A DNA stretch of 64,000 nt. Source: Bacillota bacterium (lineage in GTDB: Bacteria; Bacillota; Clostridia; Christensenellales; CAG-314). The DNA is taken from contig JAEWZT010000003.1 in the NCBI GenBank assembly GCA_023458375.1, positions 124,001-188,000 on the forward strand. Direction: 5' to 3'. The translations under genes and the position numbers were made by a program. Under the pieces are notes generated by a model. It saw nothing but the letters and a program-made list of their open reading frames with translations, was not told where the DNA came from and did no database searches. Shown here in pieces: positions 34,958 to 44,199 of the stretch (positions are counted from its first letter, which is position 1; every line of letters begins with the position of its first letter).

Positions 34958-35965
34958 ATGTCAAATTTAGTTTTCGGTATGCTCGCTATGGCGTCCGTTC
35001 ACCCGGTGGTAATTGTTTTAATCGCCGTAATCGCGCTTGTTTTGGTCATGTGCTTAATTCTTCCCGTGGGCACTTGGTTCAGAGCCGCGGTAAGTAAAGC
35101 GCGTGTTCCGTTGGGTCAGCTTTTCGGAATGAAACTGCGCCGCATACGCTTTAAGATGATTGTAGAAGCTTACATCAGGGCGCGTAAGGCAGGACTTAAT
35201 ATAGAAGTAGATGAGCTTGAAACGCACTTTATGGCGGGCGGCAATGTTTTAAACGTTGTGGACGCACTAATTTCCGCGCACAGCGCCAATATACCTTTAA
35301 CAAGCCAGACGGCAAAAGCCATTGACCTTGCGGGCCGCGACGTGTTAAACGCCGTTAAAGTGTCTGTTAACCCCAAGGTAATAGAAACCCCGGTAATTAG
35401 CGCAATTGCAAAAGACGGAATTGAGCTGCGCGCAAAGGCAAGGGTAACGGTGAGGGCAAACATAGCGCGCTTAGTAGGCGGCGCGGGGGAAGAAACAATT
35501 ATCGCGCGTATAGGCGAGGGTATCGTAACTACCGTAGGCTCTTCAATTTCGCATAAAGACGTGCTTGAAAACCCCGACTCCATTTCCAAAACGGTGCTTA
35601 AAAAAGGTCTTGACGCAGGCACGGCTTTTGAAATACTTTCAATTGATATTGCCGACGTTGACGTAGGCAGGAACATAGGCGCACAGCTTCAAATGGACCA
35701 GGCGGAAGCGGACAAACGCATAGCTCAGGCAAAGGCGGAAGAGCGCCGCGCAATGGCGGTTGCAAGAGAACAGGAAATGAAAGCCGCGACGCAGGAAATG
35801 CGCGCCAAAGTAGTTGAGGCGGAAGCGGAAGTTCCCGCCGCTATGGCGGAAGCTTTCCGTTCGGGGCGTTTGGGAATTATGGACTATTACAAGATGGAAA
35901 ACGTGCAGGCCGACACCGTCATGAGGCAGGCTATAAGCGGAAACAAAAAGGATGATAAGAAATAA
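34958..35965 (+). CDS. floA: Flotillin-like protein FloA
   Basis: 335 residues, usual length. An N-terminal hydrophobic hairpin (about 15-42), an SPFH-like domain, and a C-terminal Ala/Glu-rich coiled coil (QMDQAEADKRIAQAKAEERR..., about 245-300) used for oligomerisation. FloA scaffolds functional membrane microdomains. AGGAGG lies 8 bases upstream. Operon with nfeD before and the 159-residue protein after (TAATG overlap). Confidence 0.94.
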   Translation: MSNLVFGMLAMASVHPVVIVLIAVIALVLVMCLILPVGTWFRAAVSKARVPLGQLFGMKLRRIRFKMIVEAYIRARKAGLNIEVDELETHFMAGGNVLNVVDALISAHSANIPLTSQTAKAIDLAGRDVLNAVKVSVNPKVIETPVISAIAKDGIELRAKARVTVRANIARLVGGAGEETIIARIGEGIVTTVGSSISHKDVLENPDSISKTVLKKGLDAGTAFEILSIDIADVDVGRNIGAQLQMDQAEADKRIAQAKAEERRAMAVAREQEMKAATQEMRAKVVEAEAEVPAAMAEAFRSGRLGIMDYYKMENVQADTVMRQAISGNKKDDKK

Positions 35966-36444
35966 TGGAAGAGTTTATCGGTTTATTTGCGAGTATTTGG
36001 GTGGTGCTTGTTTTTGTAGTGGGTATTTTTGCCGCTAAAAAATCGCAGGAATACAAAAGAACTCAAAAATCAGCCGTCAATTACGACGCCAAAAAGCAAC
36101 AGGAGTTAAGGGAAAAAAGAGAGGCGGAGCGCAAAAAAAGAGAGGAGTTCGCCCGCTTTTCCAACAAGACTACTTCCACCCTTTCGGGGGTTTCAACGCT
36201 CAAAAGCTCTTTTCACGACGGGCATTACCACGGTTCGGGCGAGGATGAGGTTGAGCAAAGGGAAGATATAGTTGGAAGTTTGGGCGCAAACTACGACGAA
36301 GGCTGCCCCGCGTTAGTCAATACCCGACTGCTTACAAAAACCGCGGATGAATCGGGTAAAATCAAAGAGGGCTTTGATTACGACCAAATAGCGGCGGCGA
36401 TTGTTTTCGGCAGCGTGCTTTCGCAGCCCAAATGGAAAGAATAA
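35965..36444 (+). CDS. Single-span membrane protein of unknown function, FloA operon
   Basis: 159 residues. One N-terminal transmembrane helix (IGLFASIWVVLVFVVGIFAA), a strongly charged helix (KKQQELREKREAERKKREE, about 46-64), then a C-terminal domain containing HDGHYHGSGEDE (about 86-97). I do not recognise the family. Translation is coupled to floA by a one-base overlap, so it likely serves the same membrane microdomain system (inference). Confidence 0.75.
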   Translation: MEEFIGLFASIWVVLVFVVGIFAAKKSQEYKRTQKSAVNYDAKKQQELREKREAERKKREEFARFSNKTTSTLSGVSTLKSSFHDGHYHGSGEDEVEQREDIVGSLGANYDEGCPALVNTRLLTKTADESGKIKEGFDYDQIAAAIVFGSVLSQPKWKE

Positions 36445-36485
36445 TTCCCAAAAAATTGACCCAGATTTTATTAGGTTTCAAACAG

Positions 36486-36516
36486 AAAACCCCTCTTTTA
36501 AGAGGGTTTTTTCTAT
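36486..36516 (+). terminator. Rho-independent terminator of the nfeD-floA operon
   Basis: Stem around CCCTCTT/AAGAGGG with one bulged C, followed by T6. Confidence 0.75.
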
Positions 36517-36835
36517 TTTCTTTTATATTCTGGCGCGGCAGGCAGTAAAGCCAAACTAACCGCCCTTATAAATATTTATAGCTGTTTGAGATTTTTAGAG
36601 CCTTCAAAAATAATTATTAAACCTTTATAATTTTTATAATTGTCTTTATGAAACTTTTGAGATTTAGTTTTGCACAAGGCTTATTAGGGTAAAAATGCGT
36701 CAAACGGAATAAGTAGCTAAGATTTTGCTATTTCACTATTTTTTCGCCGCGCAAGTCAGTATTAAATCAAGAACGCGGCATACGAAAATGCAAAAATGAT
36801 TTAAGCGTTATACGCATTATCTTTTCATTATAAAT

Positions 36836-36868
36836 AAAAAACTGCCCTTAGTTTGAGGGCGGTTTTTT
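36836..36868. terminator. Bidirectional terminator downstream of the GH13 gene
   Basis: Thirteen-base arms (36836-36848 and 36856-36868, one G-T pair), with A-run and T-run on the two sides. Confidence 0.8.
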
Positions 36869-36911
36869 ATTGCAATTTTTAAGTTTAATTTTTAAAGAAG
36901 TTTTAAATATT

Positions 36912-38588
36912 TTAGTCTTTGCTAAGCGAATAAACGACCGATTCGTAGGGGCGGAGTACACAGTCGCCAAGCGTTTGCGGGCTGTCGTCATAGTTGCTTA
37001 CAAATAGTTTTGTCTTTGCGTTGCCAAAGCGCGGCGCTTTGAAATTGTAGTTTTTCTTTGTGAAGTTGCTTATTACAAGCAACGCCTTGTCTTTGTATTC
37101 CCTTAAATAGGCGTAAAGTTTTCTGCCGCCTATATTAAGCAGCGTATATGTGCCAAAAATCATTTCGTCGTGCGTTTTTCTTAATTGTATGAGTTTTTTG
37201 TGGTAGTTCAATATGCTGTTTGGGTCTTTAAGCTGGCTTTGCACGTTAATTTCCCTGTAATTGGGGTTTAAAGGAAGCCATGTAGTTTCCGCCTTAGAAA
37301 ATCCGCCGTTTGCGCTTTCGTTCCACTGCATGGGGGTTCTTGCGTTGTCGCGCGAGCAGTAGGCAATGGCTTTCATAGTCTTTTTGTGGGAAAAACCCAG
37401 TTTGCGCATTAAGCGGTAGGTCCTGTAAGTTTCTACGTCCTTGTAGCCTTCAAGTTCCGTCATTTTAATGCTTGTCATACCAATTTCCTGCCCCTCATAT
37501 ACAAAGGGCGTGCCCGAAAGGAAAAACAAGACGTTGGCAAGCATCTTTGCGCCCTTTTCGCGGTATTCTTTTTCGTCGGAGCAAAAGCGCCCCACTATGC
37601 GCGCCTGGTCGTGGTTTTCGAGGTAGTTTGCGTTCCAGCCTTTGCCGTAGAGTCCTCTTTGCCATCTTTCGTTTGATTTTTTCAAAATGTTTAAGTTAAA
37701 CTTTCGGACAAGCTGTTTTATACCGAAATAGTTATCCGCCGCCATATGGTCAAAGGCAAATACGGTATTGAGCGCCATATCCCTTTCGTCTATATACATC
37801 AGCGCCTTTTCAACGGTAATCATTACGCTTTCGCCCACCGTAAAGGTGTCGTAACGGCTTAAAACATCGTCGCGGAACTCTTTTAACAGTTCGGGCATGC
37901 CGATGTTGTCAATATAATGCTCTTTTCCCACAAGCGCCAAAAAGCCTTTGCCGTCGGGAAGCCCGGGGGTTTTTTTCATTATGGTAACTACGTCGCAGCG
38001 GAAGCCGTCCACCCCTTTGTCAAGCCAAAAACGCAAAATATCCTTAATTTCTTCCTTAACCTTGGGGTTGGAATAATTTAAGTCAGGCTGGTTTTCGTCA
38101 AAAAGATGCAAATACCATTCCTGCGTCCTCTCGTCGTATTTCCAAGCGCTTCCCGTAAAAAAAGAAGTCCAGTTGTTGGGGGGTTTCTTGCCCTCCTTGC
38201 CCCGCCCTTTGCGCCAGAAATAATAGTCGCGGTAGGCGTTGTCTTTGCTGCTTGCACTGTGCAAAAACCATTTGTGCAGCGACGAGGTATGGTTTACAAC
38301 CAAATCCATAATGCATTTTAAGTCACGCTTGTGCATTTCGGTCAGCAACTCGTCAAAGTCCGCCATAGTGCCGTATTCGGCGTTTATTTCTCTGTAATTT
38401 GAAATATCATAGCCGTAGTCTGAGTTGGGGGAAGAGTATAGGGGAGAAAACCAAATTCCGTCAACGCCTAAGCTTGCGATATAGTCCAGTTTAGAAATTA
38501 TGCCTTTTATGTCGCCTATGCCGTCGCCGTCGGAGTCGCAAAAGCTTCGGGGGTAAATTTGGTAAAAGCACATTCGTTTATAGTCCAT
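36912..38588 (-). CDS. GH13 alpha-glucosidase (oligo-1,6-glucosidase / trehalose-6-P hydrolase group)
   Basis: 558 residues, cytoplasmic (no signal peptide). Four GH13 regions are present: DLVVNH (95-100), GFRCDVV with nucleophile D199, acid/base E253 in VGESV, and NHDQ with D327. These positions match the Bacillus oligo-1,6-glucosidase. It opens with the subfamily signature FYQIYPRSFCDSDGDGIGD. The start is 38588 (AAGGAG 6 bases upstream); nine extra codons upstream are rejected. It hydrolyses short alpha-glucosides to glucose, feeding the divergent phosphoglucomutase-pgi operon. Exact linkage preference is not certain. Confidence 0.9.
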   Translation of the reverse strand: MDYKRMCFYQIYPRSFCDSDGDGIGDIKGIISKLDYIASLGVDGIWFSPLYSSPNSDYGYDISNYREINAEYGTMADFDELLTEMHKRDLKCIMDLVVNHTSSLHKWFLHSASSKDNAYRDYYFWRKGRGKEGKKPPNNWTSFFTGSAWKYDERTQEWYLHLFDENQPDLNYSNPKVKEEIKDILRFWLDKGVDGFRCDVVTIMKKTPGLPDGKGFLALVGKEHYIDNIGMPELLKEFRDDVLSRYDTFTVGESVMITVEKALMYIDERDMALNTVFAFDHMAADNYFGIKQLVRKFNLNILKKSNERWQRGLYGKGWNANYLENHDQARIVGRFCSDEKEYREKGAKMLANVLFFLSGTPFVYEGQEIGMTSIKMTELEGYKDVETYRTYRLMRKLGFSHKKTMKAIAYCSRDNARTPMQWNESANGGFSKAETTWLPLNPNYREINVQSQLKDPNSILNYHKKLIQLRKTHDEMIFGTYTLLNIGGRKLYAYLREYKDKALLVISNFTKKNYNFKAPRFGNAKTKLFVSNYDDSPQTLGDCVLRPYESVVYSLSKD

Positions 38589-38672
38589 AAAAATCTCCTT
38601 AACTTGATTAACCAATATATATTAACACACTTATCGCCCTTTTTCAAGGGGGTAAAATACCTTTAACTGCGC

Positions 38673-38701
38673 TTGTAATTTGCCCTTTGCTATGCTATAA
38701 T
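38673..38701 (+). promoter_or_regulatory. Promoter of the sugar-phosphate operon
   Basis: -35 TTGTAA (38673-38678), 17-bp spacer, -10 TATAAT (38696-38701), then AGGAGG (38711-38716). Confidence 0.65.
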
Positions 38702-38724
38702 ATTTTTTCAAGGAGGAAACAAAA

Positions 38725-40383
38725 GTGATGGATTTTGAAAAATTTGAATATTGGAAAAATAACGCCGCAGACCGCCAAGTCGCCGATTGGCTTAACCAAA
38801 TGGAAAGCGACGCGGCTCGCAAGCGTTACGCCTTTTTAACCTCCTTATCTTTCGGCACGGCGGGGCTTAGGGGAATTATGGAAGGCGGCATAAACTGCAT
38901 GAACGTCTATACCGTTGTAAGGGCGACAAAAGGTTTGGCAGACTACGTAAACAGCGGCGGCGGCGAAAAAAGCGCCGTAATCTCATACGACAGCAGGCAC
39001 AATTCCAAAAAATTTGCCCAAGCGGCGGCGTCTGTGCTTGCCAACAGCGGTTTAAAGGTTTTCCTTACGGAAAATATTGAGCCTACGCCCTACTTATCTT
39101 TTGCCGTAAGGCAATTAAAAGCTAACTGCGGCATAATGGTTACCGCAAGCCACAACGGCAAAGAATACAACGGATATAAAGTATATAACGAAAAAGGAAT
39201 ACAAATAAACGAAGAGCAGGCGGCGGCGCTTGCGGAAATTATTAAAAAAATCAACCCCTTTAAGGTGGAATACCAAAACTTTGAGAATCTGCTCAGCGGC
39301 GGAAAAATTCAGTTTATAGGCAAAGAGATAACGGAAAAATATTTAAAAGCAGTGCAAAACCAAAGCAGTGAAAGCGCTCAGGGGCTAAACGTAGTTTATT
39401 CGCCGCTAAACGGCTGCGGATACTTGCTCGTCCCCAAAATATTAAAGGATAACGGCGCAAGGGTGGCTTTGGTTTCCACGCAAAGTTTTCCTTCGGGCGA
39501 TTTTACAACGTGCCCCAATCCAAACCCCGAGCGCGAGGATGCGCTTAAAGAGGGCACGGCGCTTTTACTAGAAAAAAATTACGACATTTTGTTAGCTACC
39601 GACCCCGACTGCGACAGGGTGGGCGTCGTGGCGCTTAAAAACGGCGAACCAATAAGGCTAAGCGGAAACGAAGTGGGCGTTTTACTTTTAGATTATCTGC
39701 TGCAAATTAAAAAAAGAAAAGGGACTTTGACAAAGACCCCCGTAGTCGTAAAAACGATAGTAACCACCAACCTTGTAAACAAAGTTGCCGAGGGCTACGG
39801 CGCCGTTACGGTGGATTTGCTTACGGGCTTTAAGTATATCGGCGAATACGTTGACAAACTCGGTCAAGCGGGGCGCGAAAAGGATTTTGTGCTTGGTTTT
39901 GAAGAAAGCTGCGGTTACCTTACGGGCAATTATTGCGGCGACAAAGACGGCGTCTTGGCTTGCATGTTAATAGCGCAGATGGCGGCGTTTTATAAAGAAA
40001 AAAGCTTAACGCTGACAGACCGTTTAAATGCCATATATTTAAAATACAAAAGGCATGCCGCCAACCTTTTTACGCTGCGTTTTAGCGGCGCCGAGGGCGA
40101 GGAAAAGCGCCTTGCCTCAATGGCAAAGCTAAGGCAAAGTAAAATTGTGAGTATGGCGGGCTTAAAGCTGGCAGGCAACGAGGATTTATTTGTCGACGGA
40201 GGCAAGCTTCCCAAGTCTGACGTGCTGATATTTACGCTTGAAGAGGACGTAAAAATAATTGTGCGCCCAAGCGGAACGGAGCCTTTAATTAAGTTTTATA
40301 TGTTCGCGCGGGGGGACGCTAAGACCACAAACGCGCTTTTTAAAAATCTTGAAGAGTGTTTTGATAACTTTTTGCGCCAATAA
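38725..40383 (+). CDS. pgcA: Alpha-phosphoglucomutase / phosphomannomutase
   Basis: 552 residues from GTG 38725 (or 551 from the ATG three bases later; AGGAGG is 8 bases from the GTG and 11 from the ATG). It interconverts glucose-1-P and glucose-6-P. Visible are GTAGLRG, the phosphoserine loop TASHNGKEYNGYKVY (Ser about 141), the metal loop DPDCDRVG, the sugar loop GFEESCGY, and the phosphate-binding RPSGTEP. First gene of a run of six closely spaced genes up to 48645. Confidence 0.93.
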   Translation: MMDFEKFEYWKNNAADRQVADWLNQMESDAARKRYAFLTSLSFGTAGLRGIMEGGINCMNVYTVVRATKGLADYVNSGGGEKSAVISYDSRHNSKKFAQAAASVLANSGLKVFLTENIEPTPYLSFAVRQLKANCGIMVTASHNGKEYNGYKVYNEKGIQINEEQAAALAEIIKKINPFKVEYQNFENLLSGGKIQFIGKEITEKYLKAVQNQSSESAQGLNVVYSPLNGCGYLLVPKILKDNGARVALVSTQSFPSGDFTTCPNPNPEREDALKEGTALLLEKNYDILLATDPDCDRVGVVALKNGEPIRLSGNEVGVLLLDYLLQIKKRKGTLTKTPVVVKTIVTTNLVNKVAEGYGAVTVDLLTGFKYIGEYVDKLGQAGREKDFVLGFEESCGYLTGNYCGDKDGVLACMLIAQMAAFYKEKSLTLTDRLNAIYLKYKRHAANLFTLRFSGAEGEEKRLASMAKLRQSKIVSMAGLKLAGNEDLFVDGGKLPKSDVLIFTLEEDVKIIVRPSGTEPLIKFYMFARGDAKTTNALFKNLEECFDNFLRQ

Positions 40384-40392
40384 GGAGATACT

Positions 40393-42819
40393 ATGAAGGA
40401 ACTCATAAAAAAGTTAAATTTGCAGACTAAGGCGGCGTTGCTTACGGGATATAAGCAATGGTGGACGCACGGTAACGAAAATCCATATATTCCCGTCGTT
40501 TCAATGTCCGACGGCCCTCACGGTTTGCGCAAACAAGAGGAAAACAGCAAAAATATTAACGACAGTATTAGAGCGACATGTTTTCCCACCGCCTGCGCAA
40601 CGGCGAGCAGCTGGGACATAGAAACAGCCTATGCAATAGGCGACGCCATAGGCAAGGAAGCGCTTGCCCAAAAGGTATCAACCGTTTTGGGACCGGGGGT
40701 AAATATAAAAAGAACGCCATTGTGCGGCAGAAACTTTGAATATTTCAGCGAAGACCCTTATCTTTCGGGGCGCATAGGGGCGGCATGGATAAAGGGCGTT
40801 CAGGGCAACAAGGTGGGCACGAGTTTAAAGCACTTTGCCGTAAACAGCCAGGAAACGCGCAGAATGACGGTGGATACCTTAGTTGATATGCGCGCGTTAA
40901 GGGAAATTTATCTCTCTTCCTTTGAATACGCGGTAAAAGAGGCAAAACCCGCGACGGTAATGCTTGCCTACAACAAAATCAACGGCAAAAGCTGCACGGA
41001 AAACAAATGGCTTATCACAGACCTTTTGCGCGGCGAATTCGGTTTTGAAGGGCTTGCTGTATCCGACTGGGGCGCGACTTATAACATAGTTGAAGCTTTA
41101 AAAGCGGGTATGGACTTAGAAATGCCCGACAGTTTGGGCTATTCGGCGGAAAAAATAGTTACCGCCGTAAATAACGGCGACCTTGCCCAAGAGGACGTTG
41201 ACAGAGCTTTGTTAAACGTGCTTAAATTTTCCTTTGAGCGCCGCCGCCATATTAAAGAAGACTATAAGGTTGACTACGCGAAAAACCATATAATAGCCAA
41301 AGACTGCGCCGCCGAAAGCGCGGTGCTGCTAAAAAATGAAAAGAGCATTCTCCCCTTTGACGCTAAGCAAAAAGTGCTGGTGGTGGGGGAAATGGCGGAG
41401 AAAATGCGCTTTCAGGGAGCGGGCAGCAGCCATATAAATACGGCGCACACGCCAAACCTGCTTGAAGCCATGTCGCTTGGCGGCGCCAACTTTGAATACG
41501 CAAAGGGCTACAACGTTACAAGCGACAAAATAAACGAAGCTTTGGAAAAAGAAGCGGTTGAAAAAGCCAAAGATTACGGCGTCATTTTATTTTGCGGCGG
41601 TCTGCCCGATATTTACGAAAGCGAAGGTTACGACAGGACTCATTTGGAACTACCCGACTGCCAAAAGTCTTTAATTGAAGAGTTTATTAAGAATGGCAAA
41701 AAAGTGGTATTTTTAGCCTTTGGCGGTTCGCCCTTTACGCTTCCTTTTTATGAGGGCATAAGCGCTATGCTCAATATGAATCTTGCGGGGCAGGCGGTGG
41801 GTGAGGCGGCTTACGAATTGCTTTACGGTATAAAAAACCCTTGCGGAAAACTTGCCGAAAGCTGGCCGTTAAGCTTAGAAGATACCCCTTGCCACAACTA
41901 TTTTAACAAAAAAATCAACAGCAGCGAACACAGGGAAAGCATATTCGTGGGCTACCGCTACTACGACACCTTTAATAAGCAGGTGCGTTTCCCTTTCGGT
42001 TACGGCTTGTCCTACACTTCTTTTGAGTATTCCGATTTTTCTGTAAAGAAAAACAATACATATAATTATTCTTTGACGGTAAAAGTTAAAAATACCGGCA
42101 GCCGCGCGGGCAAAGAAGTGGTGCAGCTTTACATAAAAAACCCAGAGCAAAACTTTTTGCGCGCCAAAAGAGAGCTGAAAGGCTTTATAAAAACCGATTT
42201 GCTGCAACCTAACGAGGAACAGGAAATTACTTTCCAGCTTGACAAAAAAAGCTTTGCCTTTTACGATGTGAATACCCGCGACTGGCAGGTGCCTAAGGGC
42301 GAATACGAGGCGCAAATAAGCGGCAGCTTAAACGACGTTAAGTTTTTTAAAGCTTTGTCCGTTGAGGGCGTATCCCCGCCCGATGTCAAAGAAAGCCTTC
42401 CCGCTTATTTTGACCGCTCTAAACCAAACCTTACAATACCAGACGAGCAGTTTGTTTTACTGCTTGAAAGACCCTTGGTTGAGGAAAGGTTTTTTAGAAA
42501 AGGCGAGTTTACCATGCGCAACACCCTTTACGATATGCGCAAAATTAAGCTTATCAGCTTAATTACCAAAATCGCGTTAAAGCAGATGGCAAAAATTACT
42601 GGGCTTGATAAAAACGACCCCGCGCTGTTAATGTCTGCAAAAGGCTCCCTTGAAATGCCATTAGAGTGTATTACGGCAATGTCTGAGGGCGCGGTTGCCC
42701 GCAAGTTTTGTTTAGCTTTGGTATATATCGCAAACGGCAGATTTTTTAAGGGTTTAAAGACGGCGTTGTCCAAGGACAAAACGCCTCCCCAAAGGTTGAT
42801 TATAGATGGAAAAAATTAA
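40393..42819 (+). CDS. GH3 beta-glucosidase, cytoplasmic
   Basis: 808 residues with no signal peptide. The GH3 N-terminal TIM barrel has SDGPHGLR (substrate Asp about 40), GPGVNIKRTPLCGRNFEYFSEDP, KHFAVNSQE and nucleophile D225 in AVSDWGA. The alpha/beta sandwich follows (about 320-520), then a C-terminal fibronectin-like domain (about 570-660). An additional 130-residue tail, present in some GH3 family members, follows. It likely cleaves imported beta-glucosides to glucose. AAGGAG precedes the ATG, 9 bases after the phosphoglucomutase stop. Confidence 0.92.
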   Translation: MKELIKKLNLQTKAALLTGYKQWWTHGNENPYIPVVSMSDGPHGLRKQEENSKNINDSIRATCFPTACATASSWDIETAYAIGDAIGKEALAQKVSTVLGPGVNIKRTPLCGRNFEYFSEDPYLSGRIGAAWIKGVQGNKVGTSLKHFAVNSQETRRMTVDTLVDMRALREIYLSSFEYAVKEAKPATVMLAYNKINGKSCTENKWLITDLLRGEFGFEGLAVSDWGATYNIVEALKAGMDLEMPDSLGYSAEKIVTAVNNGDLAQEDVDRALLNVLKFSFERRRHIKEDYKVDYAKNHIIAKDCAAESAVLLKNEKSILPFDAKQKVLVVGEMAEKMRFQGAGSSHINTAHTPNLLEAMSLGGANFEYAKGYNVTSDKINEALEKEAVEKAKDYGVILFCGGLPDIYESEGYDRTHLELPDCQKSLIEEFIKNGKKVVFLAFGGSPFTLPFYEGISAMLNMNLAGQAVGEAAYELLYGIKNPCGKLAESWPLSLEDTPCHNYFNKKINSSEHRESIFVGYRYYDTFNKQVRFPFGYGLSYTSFEYSDFSVKKNNTYNYSLTVKVKNTGSRAGKEVVQLYIKNPEQNFLRAKRELKGFIKTDLLQPNEEQEITFQLDKKSFAFYDVNTRDWQVPKGEYEAQISGSLNDVKFFKALSVEGVSPPDVKESLPAYFDRSKPNLTIPDEQFVLLLERPLVEERFFRKGEFTMRNTLYDMRKIKLISLITKIALKQMAKITGLDKNDPALLMSAKGSLEMPLECITAMSEGAVARKFCLALVYIANGRFFKGLKTALSKDKTPPQRLIIDGKN

Positions 42820-44188
42820 AATTGATTGTTCAAATATGTTTTCTCCCCTTTTAAAAGACAAGGCGATTGAGGAAAAGCAGTTTCTTTCTTGCAAAGAAAG
42901 GGCACTAGATGCCTATGCGAAAGTGGAAGAGGGGCGCGGCAAAAATATGCAGGGGTGGATGGACTGCCCTTATATAAGCGAAGGGGAAATTGAAGAAATT
43001 AAAAGCCTTGCCGAGCGCGTCAGAAAAGATTACGACTATTTCGTGCTTTTGGGCATAGGCGGTTCGGCGTTAGGCTCAATATCGCTTTTTTACGCTTTAA
43101 AGCACCTTTACCACAACGAACTCAGTAAAAAAGCAAGAGGAGGCGCGCCTAAATTTTACTGCGTTGACAATGCCGACCCCGAAAAAATGCAAAGCGTTTT
43201 AGAAGTGGTTGACGTTAAGAAAACGGCTTTTTGCGTCATTACAAAGTCGGGTTCAACTAGCGAAACGATGAGCCAATATTTAATCGTCAAAGACCTTTTG
43301 GCAAATACAAAAGGCTGCGACGCGTCAAAACAAATAATTTGTATAACAAGCAAGGACAAGGGAAGCCTTATTAAAATAGCCAATCAAGAGGGTTATTCCA
43401 GCCTTAGTATTCCAGAGGGAGTGGGGGGCAGGTTTTCAGTTTTGAGCTCCGTAGGGCTGTTTCCCGCCGCCGTATTGGGCATTGACATAGAAAAACTTTT
43501 GCAGGGCGCAAAAGACGCGGACAAAAGCTGCGGCAAAGATTTTAAACTTAACACCGCGCTACGCCTTGCCTTGCTTCACGTTTTAGCTATGGAAAGCGGA
43601 AAAAATATCACCGTTTTGATGCCTTACGCCGAAAAACTTAAATATGTATCCGACTGGTTTTGCCAGCTTTGGGCCGAGTCGCTAGGTAAAGCTTACGACA
43701 AAAAGGGTAAGCTTGTAAACTTAGGGCAAACGCCGGTAAAAGCCTTGGGCGTTACCGACCAGCATTCGCAAATCCAGCTTTACAGCGAAGGACCTTATGA
43801 CAAAATAATTGTATTTTTAGAAAGCGCCTTTGACACGCCCTGCCCCATTCCCAAAACGCCCACCCCCTTTGATGAAGTCAACTTCCTTTGCGGGCACACT
43901 TTGGCAAGGTTAATGTCGTGCGAAATGGAAGCCACCAAATACGCCCTCGCCAAAAAAGGCAGGCTCAACCTTACGATAACCTTGCCTCAAACAGACGAGT
44001 ATTTTTTAGGGCAGCTGTTTTATTTGTTTATGCTTCAAACTGCATACGCCGCGGAAATGCTTGGCGTTGACGCTTATGACCAGCCGGGCGTGGAAGAGGG
44101 CAAAAAGGCGGCATACGCGCTTTTGGGGCGCAAAGGCTACGAGGCGCTGCTTGCGCAACTTAGCGGCGTAATTAACGATAAAAAATAA
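42806..44188 (+). CDS. pgi: Glucose-6-phosphate isomerase
   Basis: 460 residues. Family motifs include LLGIGGSALGS (about 79-89), ITKSGSTSET, PEGVGGRFSVLSSVGLFPAAVLG (signature 1 region) and DQHSQIQLYSEGP. It interconverts glucose-6-P and fructose-6-P, the entry to glycolysis. Its start overlaps the GH3 gene by 14 bases, so it is co-translated with it. Confidence 0.95.
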   Translation: MEKIKIDCSNMFSPLLKDKAIEEKQFLSCKERALDAYAKVEEGRGKNMQGWMDCPYISEGEIEEIKSLAERVRKDYDYFVLLGIGGSALGSISLFYALKHLYHNELSKKARGGAPKFYCVDNADPEKMQSVLEVVDVKKTAFCVITKSGSTSETMSQYLIVKDLLANTKGCDASKQIICITSKDKGSLIKIANQEGYSSLSIPEGVGGRFSVLSSVGLFPAAVLGIDIEKLLQGAKDADKSCGKDFKLNTALRLALLHVLAMESGKNITVLMPYAEKLKYVSDWFCQLWAESLGKAYDKKGKLVNLGQTPVKALGVTDQHSQIQLYSEGPYDKIIVFLESAFDTPCPIPKTPTPFDEVNFLCGHTLARLMSCEMEATKYALAKKGRLNLTITLPQTDEYFLGQLFYLFMLQTAYAAEMLGVDAYDQPGVEEGKKAAYALLGRKGYEALLAQLSGVINDKK

Positions 44189-44199
44189 AGAGGTTACAG

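Larger units (their letters stand above)
36445..36911. other. Intergenic with two terminators
   Basis: AT-rich, no ORF; terminator for the floA operon at 36486 and one for the GH13 gene at 36836. Nothing else seen in the 320 bases between them. Confidence 0.5.
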
